Assembly: GCF_946151075.1 (NCBI RefSeq)
Contig: NZ_CAMGZB010000001.1
Coordinates: 463,501-527,500 of the forward strand
Direction of reading: 5' to 3'
Source: Neobacillus sp. Marseille-Q6967
GTDB taxonomy: Bacteria > Bacillota > Bacilli > Bacillales > Cytobacillaceae
Length of the DNA stretch: 64,000 nucleotides
A model generated the notes under the pieces. That model made no database searches. It worked only from the letters and a program-made list of their open reading frames with translations, and was not told the origin of the DNA. The translations under genes were made by a program, and so were the position numbers. Numbering within the stretch: the stretch's first letter is position 1; each line of letters opens with the position of its first letter. Of the stretch, positions 11,329-18,809 are shown one piece after another.

Positions 11329-11354
11329 GGAGCAGTGTGTCCGTACACTGCTCC
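11329..11354 (-). terminator. Strong terminator left over downstream of the broken reductase copy
   Basis: A 10-bp perfect stem GGAGCAGTGT/ACACTGCTCC with a six-base loop. On the minus strand it is followed by TTTTATTGTTT, so it ended the leftward reductase copy at 11365-11540. It may also stop AraC transcription. Confidence 0.75.
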
Positions 11355-11364
11355 TGCATTATAT

Positions 11365-11540
11365 TTATTTAAAACCAATAATCGGGTGAGGTACATACGG
11401 CTCTTCCAAGAACGCTATTTCTTCCGGTGTTAACTTAATGGATAGAGCAGCTGCTGCATCTTCGAGATGCGAGATTTTCGTCGCCCCGATAATTGGAGCT
11501 GTTACCGGTTCCTTCTGCAGCACCCAAGCAAGGGCGGTTT
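11365..11540 (-). pseudogene. C-terminal fragment of an aldo/keto reductase, near-copy of the 9159-10139 gene
   Basis: Read leftward, the fragment encodes the same C-terminus as the intact gene (ending VPHPIIGFK and a stop at 11365-11367), with high nucleotide similarity over about 175 bases. It is cut off at about 11540, where it joins the alcohol dehydrogenase fragment on the other strand. It has no start and cannot make a functional enzyme. Confidence 0.85.
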
Positions 11541-11848
11541 GACCTGATCTTAAACACAGTGTCTGCCAATCTTGATGTTGATGCGTATTTATCCTTGCTT
11601 CGCATAGATGGAACCCTTGTAAATGTGGGTGCTCCTGCAGAGCCGGATCAATATAGGGTGTTTTCCCTTATCATGGGTCGTCGCAGCATTGCCGGTTCAC
11701 TTGTTGGTGGAATTCGTGAAACACAGGAAATGCTAGATTTCGCCGCTCAACACGGCATTGCCCCTAAAATTGAGGTAATTCGTGTAATGAGCGTATCCTC
11801 CGTAGTGATGTGCGATACCAATTAGTTATCGACATCTCTACCCTGTAA
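11538..11848 (+). pseudogene. C-terminal fragment of a zinc-type alcohol dehydrogenase
   Basis: The plus strand encodes [38 protein letters not shown] and [20 protein letters not shown], the NADP-binding half of cinnamyl-alcohol-dehydrogenase-like enzymes. Near 11787 part of the sequence is missing and the frame shifts; the adjacent frame gives [19 protein letters not shown] and a stop at 11846-11848. The N-terminal catalytic half is gone. Confidence 0.85.
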
Positions 11849-11878
11849 GCCGTATCACATGTAGGAAATGCTTACGGA

Positions 11879-11980
11879 GGGGTAGTGGAATCCTGGTTAA
11901 AGGAAGCTATGTCCTATACACCTGATGTCATGGCGAAACAGGTGCGAAAATTGATAGATAGGATTGTAAAGGGTTTGTAA
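11879..11980 (+). pseudogene. C-terminal tail of a TetR-family regulator
   Basis: The plus strand encodes GVVESWLKEAMSYTPDVMAK followed by QVRKLIDRIVKGL and a stop. This matches the C-terminal signature of the TetR subgroup seen in the intact gene at 7.6 kb. Only about 33 codons remain. Confidence 0.75.
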
Positions 11981-12029
11981 GTGGAGGCTAATTCTAATAC
12001 AATTCTGTCACTACTTTTAAAAAAACAAA

Positions 12030-12064
12030 AAGAGCAAAAGGAATGGTCTTTTTCCTTTGCTCTT
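12030..12064 (-). terminator. Terminator after the MazG-like gene
   Basis: AAGAGCAAAAGGAA pairs with TTCCTTTGCTCTT (one bulge). On the minus strand it is followed by TTTTTGTTTTTTT. Confidence 0.8.
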
Positions 12065-12102
12065 AAATTCCTTCTAAGCAACAGGTAGATCTACATTGTA
12101 GA

Positions 12103-12480
12103 TTACTTTTTCACGATATCCTTATTCTTACGATTTTTTACTTCTTCCATCTTCTTATAAAAGCTTTCTTCCGCGTCGATTCCAAAAAAGTTGTAAAACT
12201 TGAGCATATAGGCCAAACAGTCCGCCAGCTCTTTCCCGATGTTTTCTTTAATCTGGCTCTTGGACAACTCAAAAGCCTTCTCTTCTTCCATTCCCTCTTG
12301 GATATAAGTTGCAGTGAGATTGAACCCCTTTCGAAGTTCTTCTGCGACTTCCCCAACCTCGGTGGTCATCAGCATATAATTGTTTAGTAGCGAAGCCCGA
12401 CTCTTTTCAAAACTCTCCTCACTGATTACCCATCCCATTTCTTTCTGAAACTGTTCTGCAAAAGCCTGTATCTCTTTCAT
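12103..12480 (-). CDS. MazG-like nucleotide pyrophosphohydrolase
   Basis: A 125-residue all-alpha NTP pyrophosphohydrolase. The MazG metal motif is visible: EVGEVAEEL near residue 39 and KELADCLAYML near residue 90, which give the EExxE and ExxD ligand sets. Such proteins cleave non-canonical or excess (d)NTPs to monophosphate and pyrophosphate in the cytosol. ATG at 12480 is chosen because AAGGGG lies just before it; an ATG six codons earlier is also possible. It borders the defence island on the left. Confidence 0.85.
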   Translation of the reverse strand: MKEIQAFAEQFQKEMGWVISEESFEKSRASLLNNYMLMTTEVGEVAEELRKGFNLTATYIQEGMEEEKAFELSKSQIKENIGKELADCLAYMLKFYNFFGIDAEESFYKKMEEVKNRKNKDIVKK

Positions 12481-12668
12481 TTTTACCCCTTCCATCATAT
12501 AACCACATATTTGTTCATCATACGTTTGATTAATTTCTATCTTTTCACGTAGTAGTTTATGGTTATTATAGCAAAAACCTTACGGCATAATCTAAAAAGA
12601 TTGTTTGAAAAGGTCATTTTTGTAGAAACTGATATTATATCTGTGATAACAAAAGCAGGAGGAGAGCA

Positions 12669-13094
12669 TTGGGAAAGCTAATAAGAGTTGTAGCAGCCAT
12701 TATCGAAAATGAACAAGGTGAAATTCTATGTGCTCTTAGATCTCCTAGGATGAGTATGCCGAATTTATGGGAGTTTCCTGGTGGTAAAGTAGAAGATGGT
12801 GAGGATATCATTGAAGCACTAGTGAGGGAAATTGAAGAAGAATTAGGATGCAGGATTGAAACAGTAAAAGAAATATTTAATGACAACCTTCATGAATACG
12901 TAACCTTTAGCATTAGGTTAATATCGATTAAGTGTAAAATAATAGAGGGTGTTCCAGTACCAATTGAGCATTCCAAGTTAATTTGGCTGAATAGAGAAAA
13001 CTTAGAATCACTTAAGTGGGCTCCTGCTGACATACCTGTAGTTAAAAAGTTACAACAAGAGATAAATGATCCTGGTGAAACGAATGGCAGATAA
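12669..13094 (+). CDS. NUDIX (deoxy)nucleotide pyrophosphohydrolase, MutT/NudG-like
   Basis: A 141-residue NUDIX enzyme. The complete Nudix box runs from GGKVEDGEDIIEALV to REIEEELG, with all glutamates present. The N-terminus RVVAAIIENEQGEILCALR and the WEFPGGK segment are typical of MutT and NudG. The start is a TTG, supported by AGGAGG 6 bases upstream. Its last codons overlap the start of the vsr gene (ATG at 13084), so the two are translationally coupled. E. coli NudG prefers pyrimidines including 5-methyl-dCTP; in a locus with two cytosine methyltransferases and Vsr, a role in removing methylated dCTP is a plausible inference. Confidence 0.9.
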   Translation: MGKLIRVVAAIIENEQGEILCALRSPRMSMPNLWEFPGGKVEDGEDIIEALVREIEEELGCRIETVKEIFNDNLHEYVTFSIRLISIKCKIIEGVPVPIEHSKLIWLNRENLESLKWAPADIPVVKKLQQEINDPGETNGR

Positions 13095-13494
13095 TTTAAC
13101 ACAAGAACAAAGAAAAAAGAATATGCAGGCAATAAAATCCCAGTCTGCACTTGAAAACAAAGTTACGATAGCACTTTGGAAAATGGGATATCGTTTTCGT
13201 AAAAATGCTAAGCTATTTGGGAAGCCAGATATTTCAATAAAGAAATATAAAGTTGTCATTTTTATTGATTCTTGTTTTTGGCATTGCTGTCCTATCCATA
13301 AAAGTATGCCAAAATCAAACTCCGATTATTGGGAAAAGAAACTTAGGAGAAATATAAGTAGGGATATCGAGGTGAATAATTATTATCGAGAAAGAGGTTG
13401 GAATATTTTGAGGGTTTGGGAACACGAATTTAAAGAGAACTTTAACATTGCAGTAAATAATATTGCTAGGTTTATTAGCGAAAACAAGAATTAA
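13084..13494 (+). CDS. vsr: Very short patch repair (Vsr) DNA mismatch endonuclease
   Basis: A 136-residue enzyme that nicks DNA 5' of the T in T:G mismatches made when 5-methylcytosine deaminates. The family start MADNLTQEQRKKNMQAIKSQ is clear. The catalytic aspartate is in GKPDIS, and the zinc/His-rich active site FIDSCFWHCCPIHKS follows. The end reads GWNILRVWEHEF. ATG at 13084 has GGTGA upstream and overlaps the NUDIX gene by 11 bases. Vsr genes usually accompany C5-cytosine methyltransferases; two lie in this island (15.3 and 22.2 kb). A hairpin terminator overlaps its stop codon. Confidence 0.95.
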   Translation: MADNLTQEQRKKNMQAIKSQSALENKVTIALWKMGYRFRKNAKLFGKPDISIKKYKVVIFIDSCFWHCCPIHKSMPKSNSDYWEKKLRRNISRDIEVNNYYRERGWNILRVWEHEFKENFNIAVNNIARFISENKN

Positions 13495-13513
13495 CTCCTT
13501 TTGAAGGAGTTAA
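13491..13513 (+). terminator. Terminator after vsr
   Basis: A 10-bp perfect stem TTAACTCCTT/AAGGAGTTAA with a 3-base loop, followed by TTCAATTATATTTATTTTT. It includes the vsr stop codon. The 137 bases after it, up to the restriction gene end, show nothing recognisable. Confidence 0.75.
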
Positions 13514-13650
13514 TTCAATTATATTTATTTTTCTAGGATGAAATTATATTACTAAATCATTGAAATTATAATACTAAGATTATTAAACGTAGAGCCCTAA
13601 AACAGTCGTGAATTTACTTTCCCTACGGTTAAAAAGTTAACCCTGAGTCC

Positions 13651-14844
13651 TTATATTGTTTGCAAGCTATCGGCTTGAAATTGATCGTAAGAACCAATTT
13701 CGCAGAAGTCAATAGAGTAGTGCAAACTGCTATGTTTATATACTATTACTGAATCAATACCTAATCGTTCTAATTGTTCATATGTTAGTAGCTGATGGTC
13801 TCTCAAATTCATTACTTTACGTAATAACCATTCACCTAAATCACTATTGGGGTTCGTCATTAGAGCCTTGCTATTTTCTTGGCACACTTTAGCTGATAAA
13901 TGCGACTTATCAGGTAGAACTAATTGGAAACTATTATCTCTTGCAGGGAAAAATCCGACAAAAACTTTATGAATCCAACTAGGTATTGGTATATATATTT
14001 CATTTGGATTCCTTGGTCGACCAGCAGCATTCCACTGATTTAGGCCACTTTTCTCTGGAACATGACGCTTTCCACCACGGTCAGAAAATAAAGGAAGAAT
14101 AACATAACTAACTGTATTTGCAGCTGAAGCAGAAGACGTATTTGATTTGTTGTAATTTGTGATAGATTCTGCTACTCTGTATGAATCGGTTAGCTGATAT
14201 AACTGCGATAACATCATATAAGGTTGAGTTAAAATTGTAACGTCTATTTCAGCTAGTGGTTTAACGTTTATAAAATCAAATCGTTTGTATAGCGTACTTT
14301 TTGTAACGTTAAAACTGTATTCATTCAGTGTGTCTTCAAATGTAATAATATTTCTATTATTACTTACCTTAATATTTGAAATAGCTTTAATTTCTACCGT
14401 ATCCATTGGTGTTTCAAATAAAAGAATCTTTCCCGGTTTTCTAGTAACACAGTGATAAATCATGTTGTCTAATCCATAAGTTCTTTTTGTAAACTGTATT
14501 CTCTCGTTTCGTAACTCAGCGATTGTGAAAATAAGTTCTTTTGGAGATAGTCCACGGTATAAATCTGATTCTTTATTAAACTCAGCAACCTTTTGTAAGG
14601 TTTTACCATTATCATGCAAAAAAGTTTTGATCCCAATTCCATCTTTAAGTATTCTCGCGTCTGCTGAACAATCAGCACGGCCTAAGTTCTCTGCACCAAA
14701 TGCCTCACAATATGCATTCTCAACATTCCTTGATACCAAGTAAGGTGAAGGACTTTCTGAAAATAAATTTGATAAAGATCCTGCGGATTTTAACATATTT
14801 TTATAAAGCTGTTGTTTTTCTATTGGTTGTTTGGTATATAGCAT
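13651..14844 (-). CDS. Putative type II restriction endonuclease with B3-like DNA-recognition domain
   Basis: A 397-residue protein. Residues about 50-110 hold a PD-(D/E)XK-like stretch: SADARILKDGIGIKTFLHDN, then KTLQKVAEFNKES. The C-terminal part, residues about 285-385, looks like the B3-like recognition fold of NgoFVII/EcoRII/BfiI-type enzymes: FFPARDNSFQLVLPD, KALMTNPNSDLGEWLLRKV, and ERLGIDSVIVYK. No phospholipase-D HxK motif is seen. The start has AGGAGGG upstream. It lies 14 bases after an XRE regulator gene on the same strand and is divergent from a cytosine methyltransferase, the usual layout of a controlled type II system. Catalytic residues are a suggestion, not certain. Confidence 0.72.
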   Translation of the reverse strand: MLYTKQPIEKQQLYKNMLKSAGSLSNLFSESPSPYLVSRNVENAYCEAFGAENLGRADCSADARILKDGIGIKTFLHDNGKTLQKVAEFNKESDLYRGLSPKELIFTIAELRNERIQFTKRTYGLDNMIYHCVTRKPGKILLFETPMDTVEIKAISNIKVSNNRNIITFEDTLNEYSFNVTKSTLYKRFDFINVKPLAEIDVTILTQPYMMLSQLYQLTDSYRVAESITNYNKSNTSSASAANTVSYVILPLFSDRGGKRHVPEKSGLNQWNAAGRPRNPNEIYIPIPSWIHKVFVGFFPARDNSFQLVLPDKSHLSAKVCQENSKALMTNPNSDLGEWLLRKVMNLRDHQLLTYEQLERLGIDSVIVYKHSSLHYSIDFCEIGSYDQFQADSLQTI

Positions 14845-14858
14845 ATTTAATCACCCTC

Positions 14859-15101
14859 CTATATATTTTTTTCATCCTTATATCCTAATAAATAATCAGC
14901 AGATACATTTAGTTTTTTCACGATACGTTTAAAATAAAAAAGTGATGGTTCACGTTTATCTGCTTCTATTTGAGATAGCATACTTGGACTAATGCCAATC
15001 TCCGATGCAAAATATTGTTGGGACCAATCTTTATCCTCCCTTTCATCTCTTATTCTTTCACCAAGAGTTTTTCCTTTACGCTTGTTAGGGATTTTACGCA
15101 T
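14859..15101 (-). CDS. XRE-family HTH regulator, probable restriction-modification controller protein
   Basis: An 80-residue single-domain helix-turn-helix protein. The motif spans about residues 25-60: SQQYFASEIGISPSMLSQIE, then PSLFYFKRIVKKLNVSADYL. Size and place match C-proteins, which delay endonuclease expression until the methyltransferase has protected the host. It is the first gene of the operon with the downstream endonuclease and diverges from the methyltransferase at 15327. A perfect palindrome upstream (15169-15189) is the likely operator. A longer-than-usual basic N-terminus (KIPNKRKGK) is present. Confidence 0.85.
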   Translation of the reverse strand: MRKIPNKRKGKTLGERIRDEREDKDWSQQYFASEIGISPSMLSQIEADKREPSLFYFKRIVKKLNVSADYLLGYKDEKNI

Positions 15102-15168
15102 TTTTTACCTCCCTTGATTTTTATTCTTCTTAATTTCATCGTAGCAGACCGAAAAAAACATCCGTCCC

Positions 15169-15189
15169 TAATTAACCGTGTGTTAATTA
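15169..15189. promoter_or_regulatory. Palindromic operator candidate for the XRE controller
   Basis: TAATTAAC-CGTGT-GTTAATTA: two 8-bp perfect arms around five bases. It lies 68 bases upstream of the XRE start and 17 bases before the -35 box of the methyltransferase promoter, a good place to regulate both directions. Confidence 0.6.
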
Positions 15190-15205
15190 ATAAAAAATTC
15201 TGTAA

Positions 15206-15234
15206 TTTACATACAGTTAAGTCTGTGCTATAAT
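15206..15234 (+). promoter_or_regulatory. Sigma-A type promoter of the first methyltransferase
   Basis: TTTACA (15206-15211), 17-base spacer, TATAAT (15229-15234): near-consensus. It implies an RNA leader of about 85 bases before the TTG start. Confidence 0.75.
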
Positions 15235-15246
15235 TCCAATATAAGC

Positions 15247-15295
15247 TTGTCCATTCCTACCTGGTTTAATGCTTAACTTTCTTTTATATGGACAA
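15247..15295 (+). promoter_or_regulatory. Inverted repeat in the methyltransferase leader
   Basis: TTGTCCAT (15247-15254) and ATGGACAA (15288-15295) are perfect complements 33 bases apart inside the transcribed leader. They could form an RNA stem or a pair of protein half-sites. No known riboswitch class fits. Confidence 0.4.
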
Positions 15296-15326
15296 ACAAT
15301 AATAATGTTTGTAGGAGGTTTTCATT

Positions 15327-16343
15327 TTGCTAAGAGTAGGAAGTATGTTTGCTGGTATCGGAGGGACTTGTCTAGGTTTTATCCAAGCTGGTGCAGAAAT
15401 TATTTGGGCTAACGAGATGGATAGAAACGCTTGTATTACTTATAAAAATTATTTTGGCGATAGTTTTTTATGCGAAGGGGACATTACTCTTATTGACAAA
15501 ACTACTATACCAGAATTGGATATCCTTATTGGAGGTTTTCCTTGTCAAGCCTTTTCCGTTGCTGGTTACAGAAGGGGATTTGAGGACGATAGGGGAAATG
15601 TTTTTTTTCAAATTATTAAAGTTTTAGAGACACAAAGAGATATATACGGTAAGTTACCTCGAGCTATCATGTTAGAAAATGTTAAAAATTTATATTCACA
15701 TGATAGTGGTAAAACTTATAGGGCTATACGAGAATCATTTGAAGCTTTAGGTTACAATATTGAAACGGCTGTATTAAATTCAATCAAATTTGGGAATGTC
15801 CCTCAAAATCGCGAACGTATTTATATTGCAGGATTTCTAAACCCAAACCATGCAAAAAGTTTCCGTTTTCCTGACCAAATTCCTTTAACTAACAGACTGA
15901 ATGATCTAGTTGATAGAATAAATAGTAAAGATAATGTTTTTTATTATAAAGAGACTTCAAAGTATTATAAAATGTTACAAAGAACGATGGTTAGTACCGA
16001 GACAACCTATCAATTAAGAAGAAGTTACGTAAGGGAAAATAAAAGTAATGTGTGTCCAACATTAACTGCTAATATGGGTACTGGCGGTCATAATGTTCCT
16101 TTAATTCTGGATTTCAGTAATAATATAAGAAAGCTTACACCTGAAGAATGCTTATTATTACAAGGCTTTCCAGAAGATTATAGATTTCCGGACAACATGG
16201 CAAATAGTAATAAGTATAAGCAAGTTGGGAATTCAGTTACAGTCCCGGTTATTCGGAGGATGGCCACTAATATAATAAAAGTGTTAGAAGGAGAAATAGC
16301 CCAACAAAAACATGAATCTCAATTACTTCTTGAAAAATTGTAA
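15327..16343 (+). CDS. DNA C5-cytosine methyltransferase (first of two)
   Basis: A 338-residue methyltransferase that puts a methyl group on C5 of cytosine. The ordered motifs are all present: motif I MFAGIGGTCLGF, motif IV GGFPCQAFSVAG with catalytic Cys73, motif VI ENVKNL, motif VIII QNRERIYIAGF, motif IX RKLTPEECLLLQGFPEDY, motif X YKQVGNSVTVPV. The target-recognition region includes YQLRRSYVRENKSNV, nearly the same as in the second enzyme at 22.2 kb. The TTG start has AGGAGG 8 bases upstream. A strong promoter and terminator bracket it as a single gene. The recognition site cannot be read from sequence. Confidence 0.95.
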   Translation: MLRVGSMFAGIGGTCLGFIQAGAEIIWANEMDRNACITYKNYFGDSFLCEGDITLIDKTTIPELDILIGGFPCQAFSVAGYRRGFEDDRGNVFFQIIKVLETQRDIYGKLPRAIMLENVKNLYSHDSGKTYRAIRESFEALGYNIETAVLNSIKFGNVPQNRERIYIAGFLNPNHAKSFRFPDQIPLTNRLNDLVDRINSKDNVFYYKETSKYYKMLQRTMVSTETTYQLRRSYVRENKSNVCPTLTANMGTGGHNVPLILDFSNNIRKLTPEECLLLQGFPEDYRFPDNMANSNKYKQVGNSVTVPVIRRMATNIIKVLEGEIAQQKHESQLLLEKL

Positions 16344-16388
16344 GATTAAATGTCTTGCTATTTTTCACTAAATTGAAATTGTCAAATT

Positions 16389-16431
16389 AAAAAGACGACT
16401 CAAATCAAAATTAAATTTGGATCGTCTTTTT
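16389..16431 (+). terminator. Terminator after the first methyltransferase
   Basis: AAAAAGACGA pairs with TCGTCTTTTT, with further partial pairing inside (CTCAAAT with ATTTGGA). The T run is within and just after the 3' arm, and the A run could serve the opposite strand. Confidence 0.75.
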
Positions 16432-16494
16432 AACTGTTTTATAATACATGTATACCAATTATTTATCTATGAAAATTCTGTTTACGTACTTATA

Positions 16495-16900
16495 TTACTT
16501 ATTTATCACCTCAAACTTATAACCCATCCATACAGTAACAATCATTTTAGCTGAAACCTCAGATACCGTAGTTAATTTTTCACGTAACCTCTTTACACGT
16601 GTATCAACTGTTCTCGAATCTCCGAAAAATTCATATTGCCAAACTTCTTTCAACAATTGTTCACGTTCAAATACCTTATCAGGTGTTCTGCTAGAAAGAG
16701 TAATAGTTCATATTCCTTTGGAGTTAAATTAATTTCTTTCCCATTTTCTGTAACTCGGTGTGCATCATTATCAATCTAAATGGGGAAAAACAATAATATC
16801 CTTGGTTGTAGTATCAGTTTGTAAGTAACTTGTTTGTGAGGAACGTCGCAGCAAGGCCTTCACTCGCAATACTACCTCCCGTGGACTGAAAGGTTTTACT
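16495..16900 (-). pseudogene. Decayed OmpR-type response regulator fragment (ResD-like)
   Basis: Read leftward, several frames together encode KPFSPREVVLRVKALLRR, then ENGKEINLTPKEYELLLFLA, then REQLLKEVWQYEFFGDSRTV and DTRVKRLREKLTTV, ending in a stop at 16495-16497. This is the linker and winged-helix domain of a ResD-type regulator. In-frame stops and shifts (for example at about 16777 and 16690) and the missing receiver domain show it is dead. ResD normally belongs to a housekeeping respiratory locus, so this is a stray fragment inside the island. Confidence 0.8.
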
Positions 16901-16990
16901 TCTCTTTCCATATTGGGCCCCCATCAATAAATTTACAATAACCCCATTTAATTTAATTTTTTGCTATAAATATATATTTTTAAATGGATT

Positions 16991-17293
16991 TTATCGGTAG
17001 ATTCCCCTTGGATGAAAATATGTCCACCAATTTTTTACCTTCAAAAACTTTTCTTCTACAGTTACAAATGATTTTAACTCAATCCCAAATATCTGTTTAT
17101 GATAATCTTTTAATTGTTTACAACCACTTAGTATTTCAGCAGATCCCTCTTTTGATAAACTGGGTGTTATACCAACTACAATAAATGGGATTTTTTCGTT
17201 ATAATGCAAAAGTACTTGTCCACAAAAATAAATATCATATAAATTTGGAAAATTGTATTTCGTTGCTATTTCTAATAAAACTAATCTGCTCAT
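16991..17293 (-). CDS. Small protein of unknown function
   Basis: A 100-residue soluble protein (starts MSRLVLLEIATKYNFPNLYD). GGGGG lies 6 bases before this ATG; another ATG lies one codon earlier. I recognise no domain. It sits alone between the resD fragment and the McrC-like gene, so it could be an accessory island gene or a remnant. Its coding status rests on an uninterrupted frame and a good ribosome site. Confidence 0.5.
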   Translation of the reverse strand: MSRLVLLEIATKYNFPNLYDIYFCGQVLLHYNEKIPFIVVGITPSLSKEGSAEILSGCKQLKDYHKQIFGIELKSFVTVEEKFLKVKNWWTYFHPRGIYR

Positions 17294-17488
17294 CATTTTC
17301 CCCCTTTTTCTTTTATTATGAACTTATTATTAAAGGAGAAAGTTGCGGATTTGTGAAATATTTTCCACAAATATGTTGGTAAAACATTTTATTAAAAAGG
17401 GATTATTTGTAATATAAATTTACAAATTGATTTTAATGATTATATCCATAATCAGAACCTGAGTCTGTTTTTAAAAGGAAAATAAAAC

Positions 17489-17505
17489 GCTCCTTTCTTA
17501 GGAGC
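17489..17505 (-). terminator. Terminator of the McrBC-like operon
   Basis: GCTCCT/AGGAGC with a five-base loop; on the minus strand followed by GTTTTATTTTCC. It sits just after the stop of the McrC-like gene. Confidence 0.75.
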
Positions 17506-17508
17506 ATT

Positions 17509-18783
17509 TTACGGTTCATTACTAAGGATAAAATTAAAAGTATTTTCAAGGTTTCCCCAAGAAGATATATATACTTCATTCTCAACCAAATTATCTATTT
17601 CTTTTATGTTTGACCAACCTACCAGTATCCCATATAAATTCACATTAGTATTTTTTACATTCTCAAAATCTTTTAAATACCCAAATAGTTTGTAGGCTCC
17701 ATCAACTAAATAATTCCTTTTATTAGACCGTTTTACCTCAATTATATAATAATTGGTCATAACCTCATCTTTTACTACCATAACTATATCAGGTCTTCTA
17801 AGTTTATCGCTTAGTCCATATAAATTCATTAATGGTCCATATTTACTTTTTGAAACAAACTCCTTTGGAATACCTTGAAAATATATATTGATTTCTTTAT
17901 TACCCCTTTTAAACCTACTAACAACCGAAGAACTGCCACCTATGAGGCCAATACTTTTTTCCACCCAACCACTATCCCTGGAAACTTCAAGTAACTTAAA
18001 AAGCACTGCAATTTCATACAATGTATCCTTGTTAAGGGGTTCTAAAGTTTTACCATGCAAAGTAGAATTTAGGTATTCAATAGGGTTACTTGCCATGAGA
18101 CAATAAACTCTTGCTACTTTTGCTAATTGAGTATACAATTGGCCACGAGCTCTTTCTGCTTGGGTAATAGTTTTATGATTTAAATCATGCATTTCTCCAA
18201 TTTTTCTAATATATGGATTGATAAGTAATTTGTTAGCTTTGAAGCCCCGCCGAGCAACAATATTAATCCATTTCTCCTTATTTTCTAAATCTTCGAGGTT
18301 TATTTCATCTTTCTCAATTTCAGTATTTATTAAATAATTACAGATAAGAGCAACCCTTCTTAATAAATAAAGCAACAGTCTATTTTCAGGCAAATCAAAA
18401 ATTGATGATCTTTGATTGCAAACAAAGATTGATGCATCTCCACCTGCGGAATGTCGTTCTTTTATTGTTTTACTCCAATTTATTTTTCCTTTAACATTCC
18501 CTCTCAATACTTTATGTTCAGTTAAAGATGTTTTAGAAAGACGTTTTAAAATAGAAGGAGCAGTTATATCTAGAAACTCTTTAACATTTTCATCAAGCAT
18601 AAAATACATGTAACTCAATATTTGTAAATTACTCTTTGATATATTAGTTAAACTTAAGAACACATCTTCTGCTGAAGCAACGGTTGAATTATTTTGGATA
18701 AACCTCCACAAATGCTTATTTGTTTGCTGTAAGATTTGAGTATGATTTTGTGAGGACCAACAATCGTTTTTATTTGTAATCAA
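17509..18783 (-). CDS. McrC-like / DUF2357-type restriction nuclease subunit
   Basis: A 424-residue protein. The C-terminal domain, from about residue 335, shows the PD-(D/E)XK pattern: RRPDIVMVVKDE, then NYYIIEVKRSN, with the metal ligands Asp and Glu and the catalytic Lys. The long N-terminal and middle part is helical and resembles DUF2357/McrC-type adaptor regions that dock on an AAA+ ring. The start is TTG with AAGG upstream. It is 26 bases downstream of the McrB-like NTPase gene and the last gene of that operon. It is probably the cutting subunit of an NTP-driven restriction complex, as in LlaJI- or BsuMI-like systems. Confidence 0.78.
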   Translation of the reverse strand: MITNKNDCWSSQNHTQILQQTNKHLWRFIQNNSTVASAEDVFLSLTNISKSNLQILSYMYFMLDENVKEFLDITAPSILKRLSKTSLTEHKVLRGNVKGKINWSKTIKERHSAGGDASIFVCNQRSSIFDLPENRLLLYLLRRVALICNYLINTEIEKDEINLEDLENKEKWINIVARRGFKANKLLINPYIRKIGEMHDLNHKTITQAERARGQLYTQLAKVARVYCLMASNPIEYLNSTLHGKTLEPLNKDTLYEIAVLFKLLEVSRDSGWVEKSIGLIGGSSSVVSRFKRGNKEINIYFQGIPKEFVSKSKYGPLMNLYGLSDKLRRPDIVMVVKDEVMTNYYIIEVKRSNKRNYLVDGAYKLFGYLKDFENVKNTNVNLYGILVGWSNIKEIDNLVENEVYISSWGNLENTFNFILSNEP

Positions 18784-18809
18784 ATTAATTACCTTCTTTA
18801 AAAAGTTTT

